This document shows positions 8,901 to 16,913 of a stretch of DNA of 64,000 nt, piece by piece. Under the pieces are notes generated by a model, which was not told the DNA's origin, searched no databases, and worked only from the letters and a program-made list of their open reading frames with translations. Origin of the DNA: Bacteroidales bacterium UBA1715 (GTDB taxonomy: Bacteria; Bacteroidota; Bacteroidia; Bacteroidales; UBA1715); the NCBI GenBank assembly GCA_002317135.1, contig DCIX01000006.1, positions 1-64,000 on the forward strand, read 5' to 3'. Every line of letters begins with the position of its first letter. Position 1 is the first letter of the stretch. The position numbers and the translations under genes were made by a program.

Positions 8901-10622
8901 CTCTAGCGTACGGGCAGAAATACAAGATTTTCCCTGTAAGGTATCTGGACATTCAACAATGGAATTCCCAATTTTGCTATCGCTGATATAGTAATCGTCG
9001 CAATCATTGGTTTTTATCACCAAATTAAACAATTGCGGAATTTCACAAGAAGCTGTAATCGTTATGTCATCTGAAGATTTTATGTTCTTATCAGTTCTTT
9101 CGTATCTTTTTACTATTGAGCTATCATACTGAATACCTACATAATCAACATCCAAAAAACCAACTAATGGTTGATAAAAACCACTGGAAGATAAATTTAC
9201 ATCAACATGATATGTTGCAGGATCGCCACCTTTACTATCTGTTGGAGAAACAACAGAAAAGGAATTTAAATTAAGACGGCTTGTGGCAGAATAAGAATCC
9301 ATTTTTGTGATTCCATCTATAGACTCACCTTGTAGAATAATCCAAAACATTACATTGTCAACATTTTTAGTAAGTCTCGCCTTAACACGAATTGTACAGC
9401 TATCCTGAGGTTTTAAATCAGGCGTGCCGTCACCATCTATGTCTGCGGTTGGAAGTAAATAGTTTTTCCGTGAGTCTGGAAGTATTTCTGAGCCATTGCA
9501 TAGTACAGAGGTTACAGTATAATTAGTTCCATTTCTTGAAAAATAAAAATATGCATTTCTTAGAGTGTTTGTTAAATCTGTATTTTGTGTGGCGTTTTTT
9601 ATAACAATATCACAGATAAATTCCCTGCCACAGTAATTTGCTTTTTGTATGATTTCCGATGTAATGTTCAGTGTTACATTAGGTTCTTGACAATGATAGT
9701 CACAAATTGCCGATGCATTTATTTGTTCATTACATACTTCAGAGCCATTCTTTACTTGTGCAAGATATTTCGCTTGTGTTTGTAAATAGAATTTCGTTGG
9801 AATGAAAGAAACTGCAACTCTTAGTTGTTTATTTGCATCAAATGTATCACCCAAGCCCGCTTGTTGGAAATCGGAAGAAGAAAGGTCAATGTAATATTTC
9901 CCATCTTCTACTTCTGCGTTTCGGAACTGTCCTCCAACAACAGAAAATTTAACATCTGAAAATGCATCAACATTTTGCATAAGTAGCATTGCCACACGCA
10001 AATTGGAAATAGAACCTGCACCTGCTGTGTTCCTTATAGTAAATGTATCTGTCACAGGTGTTTGCCAAACAATATTTTTTACATTGTTATGGGTGTTAGC
10101 ATTTCCAACACCAATCGTAAGAGATAAACTCGGAACTTCTAATTTAAAGTCATCTGTTTCTTTCACCAAGGTTTTTACAGTATCGTGTTCCGAATAATTT
10201 ATATTTAATGTATTCCAAAAAGATACAGAAAATTGATTAGAAATGTTTGTTGGAATAGCATCGCAATTCGCTCGTATGCAGTAATTTAAAATATAAGACT
10301 CTGAAGGTCTTAACGTATCGTTTAACTGCATTGAAACTGAGTTAGACGCCAATGTTGTCCTGTTTTTTACCAAAGACAACGAAACCAAATCAAAACCTTC
10401 AGGTATTTGTAGTTGCATATTATCAATAATCATATTGCTGCCATCTGTAGCACTATTGGTAATGTTCGTAACAAAACGGGCTTGCTCATTTCCTGCAAAA
10501 TTTATTGGTTTAGAAGGATTGGTAGTTGCGACATTCAATGCCGTTTGTTGTTGCTGAGCAAATGCAACACTAAAGATTCCAACTACAAAACAAATAGTTA
10601 AAAGTAGATTTTTAAAATTCAT
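5958..10622 (-). CDS. Very large secreted beta-sandwich protein with C-terminal dockerin-like loop
   Basis: This 1554-residue protein has a clear signal peptide (MNFKNLLLTICFVVGIFS..AFAQ). Most of it is a succession of DUF11-like and Ig-like beta-sandwich modules rich in Asn, Thr and Ser, with scattered Cys pairs. Near residue 1330 there is a PKD-like module (VCVGNEVILTASGANTYIW). The last ~25 residues, ADINKDGTINSIDIEMLAHL, fit a type I dockerin calcium loop (D-x-N-x-D-G-x-I-x-x-x-D plus helix). Only one clear repeat is present instead of the usual two. No T9SS tail is seen, unlike its neighbours, so display may depend on the co-transcribed cohesin-like protein; this is inference. It is the first gene of the leftward operon and follows a plausible promoter at 10652-10659. 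The function is unknown; it could be a scaffold or adhesin. Confidence 0.87.
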   Translation of the reverse strand: MNFKNLLLTICFVVGIFSVAFAQQQQTALNVATTNPSKPINFAGNEQARFVTNITNSATDGSNMIIDNMQLQIPEGFDLVSLSLVKNRTTLASNSVSMQLNDTLRPSESYILNYCIRANCDAIPTNISNQFSVSFWNTLNINYSEHDTVKTLVKETDDFKLEVPSLSLTIGVGNANTHNNVKNIVWQTPVTDTFTIRNTAGAGSISNLRVAMLLMQNVDAFSDVKFSVVGGQFRNAEVEDGKYYIDLSSSDFQQAGLGDTFDANKQLRVAVSFIPTKFYLQTQAKYLAQVKNGSEVCNEQINASAICDYHCQEPNVTLNITSEIIQKANYCGREFICDIVIKNATQNTDLTNTLRNAYFYFSRNGTNYTVTSVLCNGSEILPDSRKNYLLPTADIDGDGTPDLKPQDSCTIRVKARLTKNVDNVMFWIILQGESIDGITKMDSYSATSRLNLNSFSVVSPTDSKGGDPATYHVDVNLSSSGFYQPLVGFLDVDYVGIQYDSSIVKRYERTDKNIKSSDDITITASCEIPQLFNLVIKTNDCDDYYISDSKIGNSIVECPDTLQGKSCISARTLEVTPAVPQEINTCEPVTINATGELSYWCNDTCPKPRRIIARVYDLEGKLQFESISCSISVNGSSYTIATTSENAINNGIAWTSNDLMFPCSGTLNHTPLQLTAEVFVKGDHSLPDRNDCNLRVEFAVIDEGNNIHTANSKGFPLVVYDPEPRHNFSTMYATRVQENILVSLTTTQAAESIKNHPLRLLNVKLPAVEGFYYTTTSEVGQAYEEDLSLIGYRTKSTTLEARYSKEVRALCITNQQLDSTLHGSYTYSDYYASCSENETFTHDLAPARTIYAPIIEMNSSVEQSVSRLTTWNVFVKNTGNADAPNVTLRIKPNDNNVTRLHIERILVNGILHSSIESPAQSGIHYVNINDININNNTPVRVSVTMSGCTGEGTSYLDVTAIWTCEDIMNNANIAEEFEIRNCNNFFTQLELENMEAILVAESRYPNEEVFKLCQEIPIHLDIYNSGRANLTNIGLSFEQSNFKGVSIANNLIHTNYQYDNIDIKYDTLGVIFDDIANDIDTISFISQYILSSQQDKSAALSSRDSEDDIISIDFNLIAICDTTTVLTPFTFKVSALGNCGELQEQRFLYHLPLEGLDQIQMVGITASSSPFTAIQSEGIAEGQIVVTVTNNSLKPLDNLVVGVKLPDGLIVTTPSGSSSIKGFSLLTEQKSNGAIEATLTAPVGYVVPVGESRTFTLTVQENKPCPKDSKAFAYAEVPIEVGSDCGTETCTVRAQTDCDTIELQRLRQPVIVTITGDNTVCVGNEVILTASGANTYIWDDNTTDATISVAYPKTMYHVTGYVGECSATAEHTITFVERLTQPQLLLVVGTDTITNGKIQYSDWNTMGEQIIHAESDINGTLTPISKPDDNKCGTYQYQYTIANQCDTLTASITFEVENCNTITCEEDDLVVIDGKTGYTLEDLEVLRSYVQNSATLQPASDGGFTITIQSNCGETTYTLNSCFLNNADINKDGTINSIDIEMLAHLILEHYKDK

Positions 10623-10651
10623 AATATTTTCCAGAATAAAGATTTTCGTAT

Positions 10652-10659
10652 CAAAGATA
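10652..10659 (-). promoter_or_regulatory. Putative -7 element for the surface-protein operon
   Basis: The minus strand reads TATCTTTG, a match to the Bacteroidota -7 consensus TAnnTTTG, about 30 bp upstream of the ATG at 10622. No convincing -33 TTG is seen at the usual spacing. The ccagaataaa repeats on either side could be regulator sites. Confidence 0.5.
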
Positions 10660-10728
10660 TGTAATTTTATCCAGAATAAATGTAATTTGAGTAAGATTTT
10701 CGGTATTATGTACTTTAATCTTGTTAAG

Positions 10729-10848
10729 AAAAGGAAATAACATACAAATTGGCAGGAAATAATGCTTTTTGTATGCGACAGGCATAACTTTTATTTTTTA
10801 ATAAACATACAACAAAGCCTACTGCCAAGATGTATATCATTTCCTTTT
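10729..10848. repeat. ~120-bp imperfect palindrome
   Basis: The outer arms 10729-10755 and 10822-10848 are reverse complements at 23 of 27 positions, counted by hand. The inner arms also pair (gctttttgtatg on the left against catacaacaaagc on the right), with a few unpaired bases. The centre is an AT-rich loop around 10776-10803. As RNA or single-stranded DNA it would form one long hairpin. It lies between divergent promoters and contains no gene. Confidence 0.7.
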
Positions 10849-10949
10849 ATGATTGAGGAATTTATAGAAAACGAAAGGGTTTATCTACAAGACGAAAGTG
10901 GATAATTCCGAAAATCTATAAAAATTATCTTGCTTACGTGATTTTATAT

Positions 10950-10978
10950 TTGAAAATGATTTTTTTCCAGTATTTTTG
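10950..10978 (+). promoter_or_regulatory. Putative nusB promoter
   Basis: TATTTTTG at 10971-10978 fits the -7 consensus TAnnTTTG. TTG at 10950-10952 lies 18 bp upstream in the -33 position. The predicted transcript would start near 10985, giving a leader of about 20 bases before the nusB ATG at 11004. Confidence 0.6.
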
Positions 10979-11003
10979 TCAACAAATAAATGGTCATTGA
11001 GTT

Positions 11004-11966
11004 ATGGAACGAAAAGTAAGTACAATTGGAAGGCACTTAATTCGAATCAAAGTTCTGCAAATGCTTTATGCATATTATAAAACAGAGAATCCTGATTTCG
11101 AGATTTTTTATAAACAATTGGAATCTAGCCTAAAAAAATCGTACGAACAGTATCTTATGTTCTTGCTTATTTTAGCAGAACTTCGTAGTTACGCAGAATT
11201 GCGCATAACTCAAATACAAGACCGTCAATTAAAAAACGAGGCTGAATGGAAACGTCTTGTTCGTTTTGCGGAAAACAAAGTCCTAAAACAATTGGAAAAC
11301 AATGCAGACTTTGTTTCGCTTGTTTCTACCGAAAAACTTTCGATTGAGAACTACAAAATTTCGTTCAAAGAAATTTTCAACACAATCATTTCTTCGGAAT
11401 TCTACGACGAATATTTGTCGTCAGAACAGAATTATGCAACAGACAAAGCATTTGTACGCACAATATTAAATCAAGTTGTTGCTGAAACAGAATCATTATT
11501 CGATTCTTTTGAAGAATATTCTATTTTCTGGAACGACGACATCGACAATATTGTTTCATTTGTTGAGAAAACAATAAAAGGATTCAAAGAAGACAATGAC
11601 GAAGGTGGTATAATCTACCCTATGTTTGCCGATAAAGACACACATGATTTCGGTTATGCACTTTTCACGAAGTCAATAAAACTTAGCGACACGATAAAAC
11701 CATACATAGACAAAAATCTAAAAAACTGGACTATGGACCGTGTTGCTGAACTTGACATTATTATAATGCAACAAGGTATTGCAGAAATGATTGCTTTTCC
11801 AGAAATTCCGATTCCCGTAACAATGAACGAATACATTGAATTGGCAAAATGGTATAGCACAGAAAAAAGCGGTCAATTCATTAATGGTGTTATGTATAAG
11901 ATTTCCGATGATCTTAAAAAAGACGAAATCATCAAGAAAAAAGGTAAAGGTTTAATTGAAAAATAA
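11004..11966 (+). CDS. nusB: Transcription antitermination factor NusB
   Basis: This 320-residue protein belongs to the long NusB form of Bacteroidota; E. coli NusB has about 140 residues. The N-terminus (IGRHLIRIKVLQMLYAYYKT) matches the NusB helical start that contacts boxA RNA and NusE. The C-terminal half (MDRVAELDIIIMQQGIAEMI, then PVTMNEYIELAKWYSTEKSG and FINGVM) is the conserved NusB core. It acts in rRNA antitermination and ribosome assembly. Its stop overlaps the next start (TAATG), so translation is probably coupled with the DUF1573 lipoprotein, a familiar arrangement in this phylum. Confidence 0.93.
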   Translation: MERKVSTIGRHLIRIKVLQMLYAYYKTENPDFEIFYKQLESSLKKSYEQYLMFLLILAELRSYAELRITQIQDRQLKNEAEWKRLVRFAENKVLKQLENNADFVSLVSTEKLSIENYKISFKEIFNTIISSEFYDEYLSSEQNYATDKAFVRTILNQVVAETESLFDSFEEYSIFWNDDIDNIVSFVEKTIKGFKEDNDEGGIIYPMFADKDTHDFGYALFTKSIKLSDTIKPYIDKNLKNWTMDRVAELDIIIMQQGIAEMIAFPEIPIPVTMNEYIELAKWYSTEKSGQFINGVMYKISDDLKKDEIIKKKGKGLIEK

Positions 11967-12382
11967 TGAAAAAGATTATCTGTGCAGTTTTTGCATTTCT
12001 AACAATTTGTGCTGGTTGCAATAATTCAAATTCGAACAAAGAAGAAGCTAAGTCAACAGATACTGTTGCTGCAATCACATTCGATAGCAAAAACTACCAA
12101 TTTGGAGAAATTGTTAAAGGTGAAATCGTAGAACACACATACACTTTCACCAATACGGGAACAATAGACCTACAAATCCAAGAAGTTGATCCTTCTTGTG
12201 GTTGCACAACTCCAGAATGGACACAAGAACCAATAAAACCTGGACAAAAAGGAAAAATCCGTGTAAAATTCGATACACAACACCAAAGTTACGGAAACAA
12301 ACAAAAACAAGTGTCCGTATACTCAAACACAATTCCTTCAAGAAATATCTTACAGTTTTCGGCTGTAGTCGTTGAAAAATAA
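11966..12382 (+). CDS. DUF1573 family lipoprotein
   Basis: This 138-residue protein has a lipoprotein signal (MKKIICAVFAFLTICAGC, lipobox CAGC). One DUF1573 domain follows (YQFGEIVKGEIVEHTYTFTN, VDPSCGCTTPEW, PIKPGQKGKIRVKFDT), an Ig-like beta-sandwich related to MSP/ASH domains. The paired Cys in the CGC motif are typical. The family's role is unknown; the protein would be attached to the cell envelope. It overlaps nusB by one base. The yajC gene often found next in relatives is absent; cstA follows instead. Confidence 0.88.
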   Translation: MKKIICAVFAFLTICAGCNNSNSNKEEAKSTDTVAAITFDSKNYQFGEIVKGEIVEHTYTFTNTGTIDLQIQEVDPSCGCTTPEWTQEPIKPGQKGKIRVKFDTQHQSYGNKQKQVSVYSNTIPSRNILQFSAVVVEK

Positions 12383-12399
12383 AGTCTAAATTATATCCA

Positions 12400-13851
12400 A
12401 TGATTACTTTTATTTCTGCCATACTAGCACTAATTTTAGGATACATTTTCTATGGTGCTTTTGTAGAAAAGATATTCGGAGTTGACGCAAACAAACAAAC
12501 TCCTGCTTTCACAAAACAAGATGGTGTGGATTTCATTCCTATGCCACTATGGAAAATCTTTCTTATTCAATTCCTTAACATAGCAGGAACTGGTCCAATT
12601 TTCGGTGCTATTGGTGGAATTTTATTTGGTCCTGCCGCTTATTTATGGATTGTTCTTGGTTGTATTTTTGCAGGAGCAAGCCACGACTTTCTTTCAGGAA
12701 TGATTTCTTTGCGAAAAGGCGGAGCCTCACTACCAGAAATCGTAGGAGACGAATTAGGAACAGGCGTACGCCAAGTTATGCGTATTTTCTCCCTATTATT
12801 AATGGTAATGGTGGGGGCCGTATTCGTAACTACTCCTGCTGGTTTGCTTTCTGGAATGACAAGCAACTGGGGCGACTTTGTCGGTTCAAAAGAGTTTTGG
12901 TGCATTATCATTTTCTGCTACTACCTATTAGCAACATTGCTGCCAATAGACGCACTTATTGGTAAGATTTATCCTATTTTCGGTGTTGCATTACTAATTA
13001 TGGCTGCCGGTGTTTGTATAGGCATTTTTACAAACGAAGGGGCTATGCCAGAAATCACAGATGCTTTCCATACGCACCATCCGAAAGGTCTACCTATTTT
13101 CCCATTCCTATTCATCACAATTGCTTGCGGTGCAATTAGCGGATTTCACGCGACCCAAAGTCCTATGATGGCTCGTTGTCTTCCTAACGAAAAACATGGT
13201 AGAATCGCCTTTTACGGTGCAATGATTACCGAAGGTTTTGTTGCACTTATTTGGGCTGCCGCTGCCATTAAATACGCTGGTGGTACCTCCGAAGCATTGG
13301 CAGGAAAAATGAGTGGAAACCCTGCTACAATAGTAAACTTTATCTGTAATGACTGGATGGGACGAATCGGTGCTATTCTTGCCATTTTAGGCGTTGTCGC
13401 CGCTCCTATTACTTCTGGCGACACTGCCCTTCGCTCTGCACGACTTATCACGGCCGACATTCTTAACTTTCCACAAAACACAGTATTGAAAAGAATCGCA
13501 GTTTCTGTTCCTCTTTTCATAATCTCAGCAATCCTAATGTTGATTGATTTTGATGTTCTTTGGAGATACTTCGGATGGTTCAACCAAACATTGTCAATAT
13601 TCACTTTGTGGGCTATCACCGTTTATCTTTACAGAAACAACAAATGTTTCTATATAACATTGATACCAGCAATCTTTATGACAGCTGTTTGCAGTACATA
13701 TATTACAATGGCTCCTGAAGGTTTTGGTTGCACTGCGGTAATCGGATATTCTGTTGGTGCATTATTCACGATTGCATTGTCAACAGTTACCATTCTTTAT
13801 ATGCGTAAACGCAAAAATCAAATTGACATTTACAATGGAAATGCACTCTAA
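12400..13851 (+). CDS. cstA: CstA family carbon starvation transporter
   Basis: This 483-residue multi-pass membrane protein belongs to the CstA/BtsT family, which takes up pyruvate and possibly peptides with protons. Visible hallmarks are the N-terminal YIFYGAFVEKIFGVD, then GTGPIFGAIGGILFGPAAYL, ISLRKGGASLPEIVGDELG, GFHATQSPMMARCL and PITSGDTALRSARL. It is the shorter Bacteroidota form; E. coli CstA has about 700 residues. It follows the DUF1573 gene by 17 bp and its last 17 bp overlap the start of the HAD gene, so the four genes from nusB are probably one operon. The substrate is inferred from the family. Confidence 0.92.
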   Translation: MITFISAILALILGYIFYGAFVEKIFGVDANKQTPAFTKQDGVDFIPMPLWKIFLIQFLNIAGTGPIFGAIGGILFGPAAYLWIVLGCIFAGASHDFLSGMISLRKGGASLPEIVGDELGTGVRQVMRIFSLLLMVMVGAVFVTTPAGLLSGMTSNWGDFVGSKEFWCIIIFCYYLLATLLPIDALIGKIYPIFGVALLIMAAGVCIGIFTNEGAMPEITDAFHTHHPKGLPIFPFLFITIACGAISGFHATQSPMMARCLPNEKHGRIAFYGAMITEGFVALIWAAAAIKYAGGTSEALAGKMSGNPATIVNFICNDWMGRIGAILAILGVVAAPITSGDTALRSARLITADILNFPQNTVLKRIAVSVPLFIISAILMLIDFDVLWRYFGWFNQTLSIFTLWAITVYLYRNNKCFYITLIPAIFMTAVCSTYITMAPEGFGCTAVIGYSVGALFTIALSTVTILYMRKRKNQIDIYNGNAL

Positions 13852-14560
13852 AGTACAAGAATACTTACAAAAAACTGGCTACAAGTCTTTTACGCCAAAA
13901 GCATTTCTATTCGATATGGACGGAGTTCTATTCGACTCTATGCCATTTCATGCAAAAGCTTGGAAACAAGCCCTTGCAAACGTCGGTGTTGAATTTGACG
14001 AATATACAGTTTACCTAAACGAAGGAAGAACTGGCAAATCTACTGTAAACGAAGCATTTGCAAGCCAATTAGGTAGAGAAGCGACAGACGAAGAAATTAA
14101 GAACATCTACGAAGATAAAGCGAATATTTTTATGTCTATCGCTAAAACGCAACCAATGCCATTTGCAAAAGAAGTGTTGGAACAATTAGCACAACTTGGA
14201 AAGAAAATTGTACTCGTTACGGGTAGCGGACAAAAAAGCCTTCTTTCTAAACTAAACGAAACATATCCTACCATATTTTCTCCCGAAAACATGGTTACAT
14301 CGTTTGATGTTCAATATGGAAAACCTCATCCAGAACCATATTTAATGGGACTACAAAAAGCTGGCGTAAATCCTAATGAAGCTATAGTTATTGAGAATGC
14401 TCCACTTGGCGTACATGCAGGCGTTGCGGCAAACATTTTCACTATCGCTCTCAATACAGGAATTCTAAAAGACGAAGTACTTGCTGCCGAAGGTGCAAAC
14501 ATCATATTGCCTTCAATGAAAGCATTTTACGAAAACTTACCTGAGATATTAAACTTGTAA
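13835..14560 (+). CDS. HAD-superfamily phosphatase, beta-phosphoglucomutase-like
   Basis: I take the start at the ATG at 13835 (MEMHSKVQEYLQ), which overlaps cstA by 17 bp; a longer frame upstream lies inside cstA and is not expected. HAD motif I is FLFDMDGVLFDSM, with the nucleophile and acid Asp residues. Motif II is VLVTGSG. The motif III Lys is in YGKPHPEPY and motif IV is VIENAPLGV. The helical cap between motifs I and II is the kind found in beta-phosphoglucomutases and sugar phosphatases. It probably acts on a small phosphorylated sugar, but the substrate cannot be read from sequence. The UvrA-like gene begins 2 bp after its stop. Confidence 0.88.
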   Translation: MEMHSKVQEYLQKTGYKSFTPKAFLFDMDGVLFDSMPFHAKAWKQALANVGVEFDEYTVYLNEGRTGKSTVNEAFASQLGREATDEEIKNIYEDKANIFMSIAKTQPMPFAKEVLEQLAQLGKKIVLVTGSGQKSLLSKLNETYPTIFSPENMVTSFDVQYGKPHPEPYLMGLQKAGVNPNEAIVIENAPLGVHAGVAANIFTIALNTGILKDEVLAAEGANIILPSMKAFYENLPEILNL

Positions 14561-14562
14561 TT

Positions 14563-16806
14563 ATGCAAGAATATATAGAAGTTATCGGTGCTAACGAAAA
14601 CAACCTAAAAAACATTTCACTTCGTATTCCGAAAAAACAAATCACAATTGTTACCGGACTTTCCGGCTCTGGAAAGTCATCGTTAGTACTCGATACCATT
14701 GCCGCAAAATCACGAAGAGAACTAAACGACACTTTTCCTTCTTTTGTACAACAATATCTTCCTAAATACGGAAGACCACATGTAGAACGTATTGAAAATC
14801 TGCCTATTGCAATTGTAATAGAACAAAGAAAACCAACAACAAATTCTCGTTCAACAGTTGGTACATACACCGATATTTATGCGTTATTGCGATTATTATT
14901 TTCTCGCATAGGCAAACCATTTGTCGGCTATTCCGATTCTTTTTCATTCAATCATCCTTCGGGTAGCTGTCCACGCTGCTCTGGTTTAGGAGAAATTCGC
15001 GAACTTGACATACATAAGTTAGTCGATTTCAATAAATCGCTAAACGACGAAGACACAATCCATTACATAGCATTTGGGAAAGGCGGTTGGCGCTGGATCC
15101 GCTATGCACACAGCGGTCTATTCGACTTGGATAAAAAAATAAAAGACTATTCCCCAGAAGAGTTGGAATTGTTCTTGAATTCACCACAAATCAAACTGAA
15201 AAATCCACCACACAATTGGCCCAAAAGTGCAAAATACGAAGGACTAATTCCTCGTATGTACCGAAGCATCATCAACTCCGAAGAAGGATTGCTGCACGCA
15301 AAAGTTTTGGATCCAATGCTACGAATGGGAACTTGCCCAGACTGTAAAGGTTCCCGATTGAACGAAACCATACGCTCTTGTAAAATCCAAGGACTCAACA
15401 TTGCAGATGTTTGTAGAATGTCTATTACCGAAGCAAAATCGTGGATAGAATCTATCACCGACAAACTTGCAGAAGACATTAAACGAAATGTTTCCGAAAG
15501 ACTTTCCGCATTGGAAGAAATTGGTCTTGGTTATCTCACTTTAGACCGAGCAATCGGTACCCTTTCGGGCGGAGAAGCTCAACGATGCAAAATTGCAAAG
15601 TACATAAACTCATCACTTTCCGATGTTCTATATATCCTTGACGAGCCAAGTGTCGGTTTACATAATCACGATATTTTATTGATGCAAAAATCCGTACAAA
15701 AGCTTAAGGCCAACGGGAACACGGTAATTTTAGTCGAGCATCATAAAAATATGATAGAAATTGCCGACCATATCATCGATATGGGACCAGGTGCAGGAGC
15801 AAACGGTGGAACTATCTTATTTGAAGGTAATTACAAGGACTTATTACAAAGTGAGACTCTAACTGGCTCAATGTTGCAATCAACAAAACAAATAAAGAAG
15901 GCTTTTAAAACACCTTCCAATTGGTTCACGTTGGAACATGCTCAAGTGCACAACTTAAAAGATGTAACGACAAAACTTCCACTTGGTATTATGACCGTAA
16001 TTGCCGGTGTTGCCGGATCTGGGAAATCGTCACTAATGGAAGCGTTCCGTTTACAATACCCACAGCCAGAAGATATTGTTTATATTAGTCAGAAAAACAT
16101 TGGCATAAGTTTACGCTCAACTCCTGCCACTTATTTAGAAATTGCCGATGACATTCGTAAAGTTTTTGCTAAAGCAAATAAGTGTAAAGCAGAGATGTTT
16201 TCATTTAACGGGAAAGGCGGATGTCCTGTTTGCCAAGGGAAAGGCGTCATCGTATCGGATATGGCATTTATGGACTCTATCGAAACAACCTGCGAAGCCT
16301 GTGGTGGTTTACGCTACTCCAACGATGTATTACAATTTAAACTACAAGACAAGAATATTGCCGAAGTAATGGATTTAAGTGCCGAAAAAGCATATTCATT
16401 CTTCGCTAACACAATTATAGCAGAAAAGATTGAACCATTGCTAAAAGTTGGTTTGGGCTATATTCATTTAAATCAGTCGTTATCAACACTTTCTGGTGGA
16501 GAATTACAACGAATTAAATTAGCTTCATTCCTTCGAGAAAAAGGCAAAATATTCATTCTCGACGAGCCAACCGACGGACTACATCTCAAAAACATAGACC
16601 AATTAATTGCACTTTTCGAAACAATGATTTCGGCAGGAAATACAATCTTTCTCATCGAACACAATATTGAGGTAATGAAATCAGCCGATTATATAATAGA
16701 ACTTGGGCCAAGCGGTGGGAACAAAGGCGGGGAAATTCTTTTCTCTGGAACTCCAGCAGAAATGGTACAATCAAGCAAATCAATAACTGCCCCTTATTTA
16801 CAATAA
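14563..16806 (+). CDS. UvrA-like ABC ATPase lacking the UvrB-binding domain
   Basis: At 747 residues this is much shorter than UvrA (about 940). Both ABC modules are present: Walker A GLSGSGKSS at 32-40 and GVAGSGKSS near 483; signatures LSGGEAQR near 335 and LSGGELQR near 643; Walker B LYILDEPSVGLH and IFILDEPTDGLH. Zinc-type Cys pairs occur in CPRCSGLG, CPDCKGSRL, CPVCQGKG and CEACGG. After LLRLLFSRIGKPF the chain passes directly to the FNHPSGSCPRCSG segment, so the UvrB-binding domain of true UvrA is missing. This fits the UvrA2/DrrC group, linked in some bacteria to DNA-damage tolerance or drug resistance. A role in canonical excision repair is unlikely. Confidence 0.88.
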   Translation: MQEYIEVIGANENNLKNISLRIPKKQITIVTGLSGSGKSSLVLDTIAAKSRRELNDTFPSFVQQYLPKYGRPHVERIENLPIAIVIEQRKPTTNSRSTVGTYTDIYALLRLLFSRIGKPFVGYSDSFSFNHPSGSCPRCSGLGEIRELDIHKLVDFNKSLNDEDTIHYIAFGKGGWRWIRYAHSGLFDLDKKIKDYSPEELELFLNSPQIKLKNPPHNWPKSAKYEGLIPRMYRSIINSEEGLLHAKVLDPMLRMGTCPDCKGSRLNETIRSCKIQGLNIADVCRMSITEAKSWIESITDKLAEDIKRNVSERLSALEEIGLGYLTLDRAIGTLSGGEAQRCKIAKYINSSLSDVLYILDEPSVGLHNHDILLMQKSVQKLKANGNTVILVEHHKNMIEIADHIIDMGPGAGANGGTILFEGNYKDLLQSETLTGSMLQSTKQIKKAFKTPSNWFTLEHAQVHNLKDVTTKLPLGIMTVIAGVAGSGKSSLMEAFRLQYPQPEDIVYISQKNIGISLRSTPATYLEIADDIRKVFAKANKCKAEMFSFNGKGGCPVCQGKGVIVSDMAFMDSIETTCEACGGLRYSNDVLQFKLQDKNIAEVMDLSAEKAYSFFANTIIAEKIEPLLKVGLGYIHLNQSLSTLSGGELQRIKLASFLREKGKIFILDEPTDGLHLKNIDQLIALFETMISAGNTIFLIEHNIEVMKSADYIIELGPSGGNKGGEILFSGTPAEMVQSSKSITAPYLQ

Positions 16807-16892
16807 ACTGTTTTTTTGTTTTAGATTATAACCAGAAAACTTCCCTTTACGAAAAAGTTGAATGAATTATACTCTTTTACAATGAAAAATCA

Positions 16893-16900
16893 TATATTTG
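16893..16900 (+). promoter_or_regulatory. Putative -7 element for the FKBP cluster
   Basis: TATATTTG matches TAnnTTTG. The transcript would start near 16907, only a few bases before the TTG start at 16914, so the leader would be very short or the true start lies downstream (ATG at 16950). Confidence 0.5.
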
Positions 16901-16913
16901 CGAAAAGACTATT

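Larger units (their letters stand above)
10623..11003. other. 381-bp divergent intergenic region
   Basis: No gene is seen here. The region separates the leftward surface-protein operon from the rightward nusB operon. It holds a promoter for each direction, a long imperfect palindrome (10729-10848), and a direct repeat ccagaataaa at 10631-10640 and 10671-10680, exactly 40 bp apart, flanking the leftward -7 element. Confidence 0.7.

Noticed and set aside
13754..13834. Upstream extension of the HAD gene within cstA.
   Set aside because: The extra N-terminus is unlike the family and lies in the coding region of cstA; the ATG at 13835 is natural.
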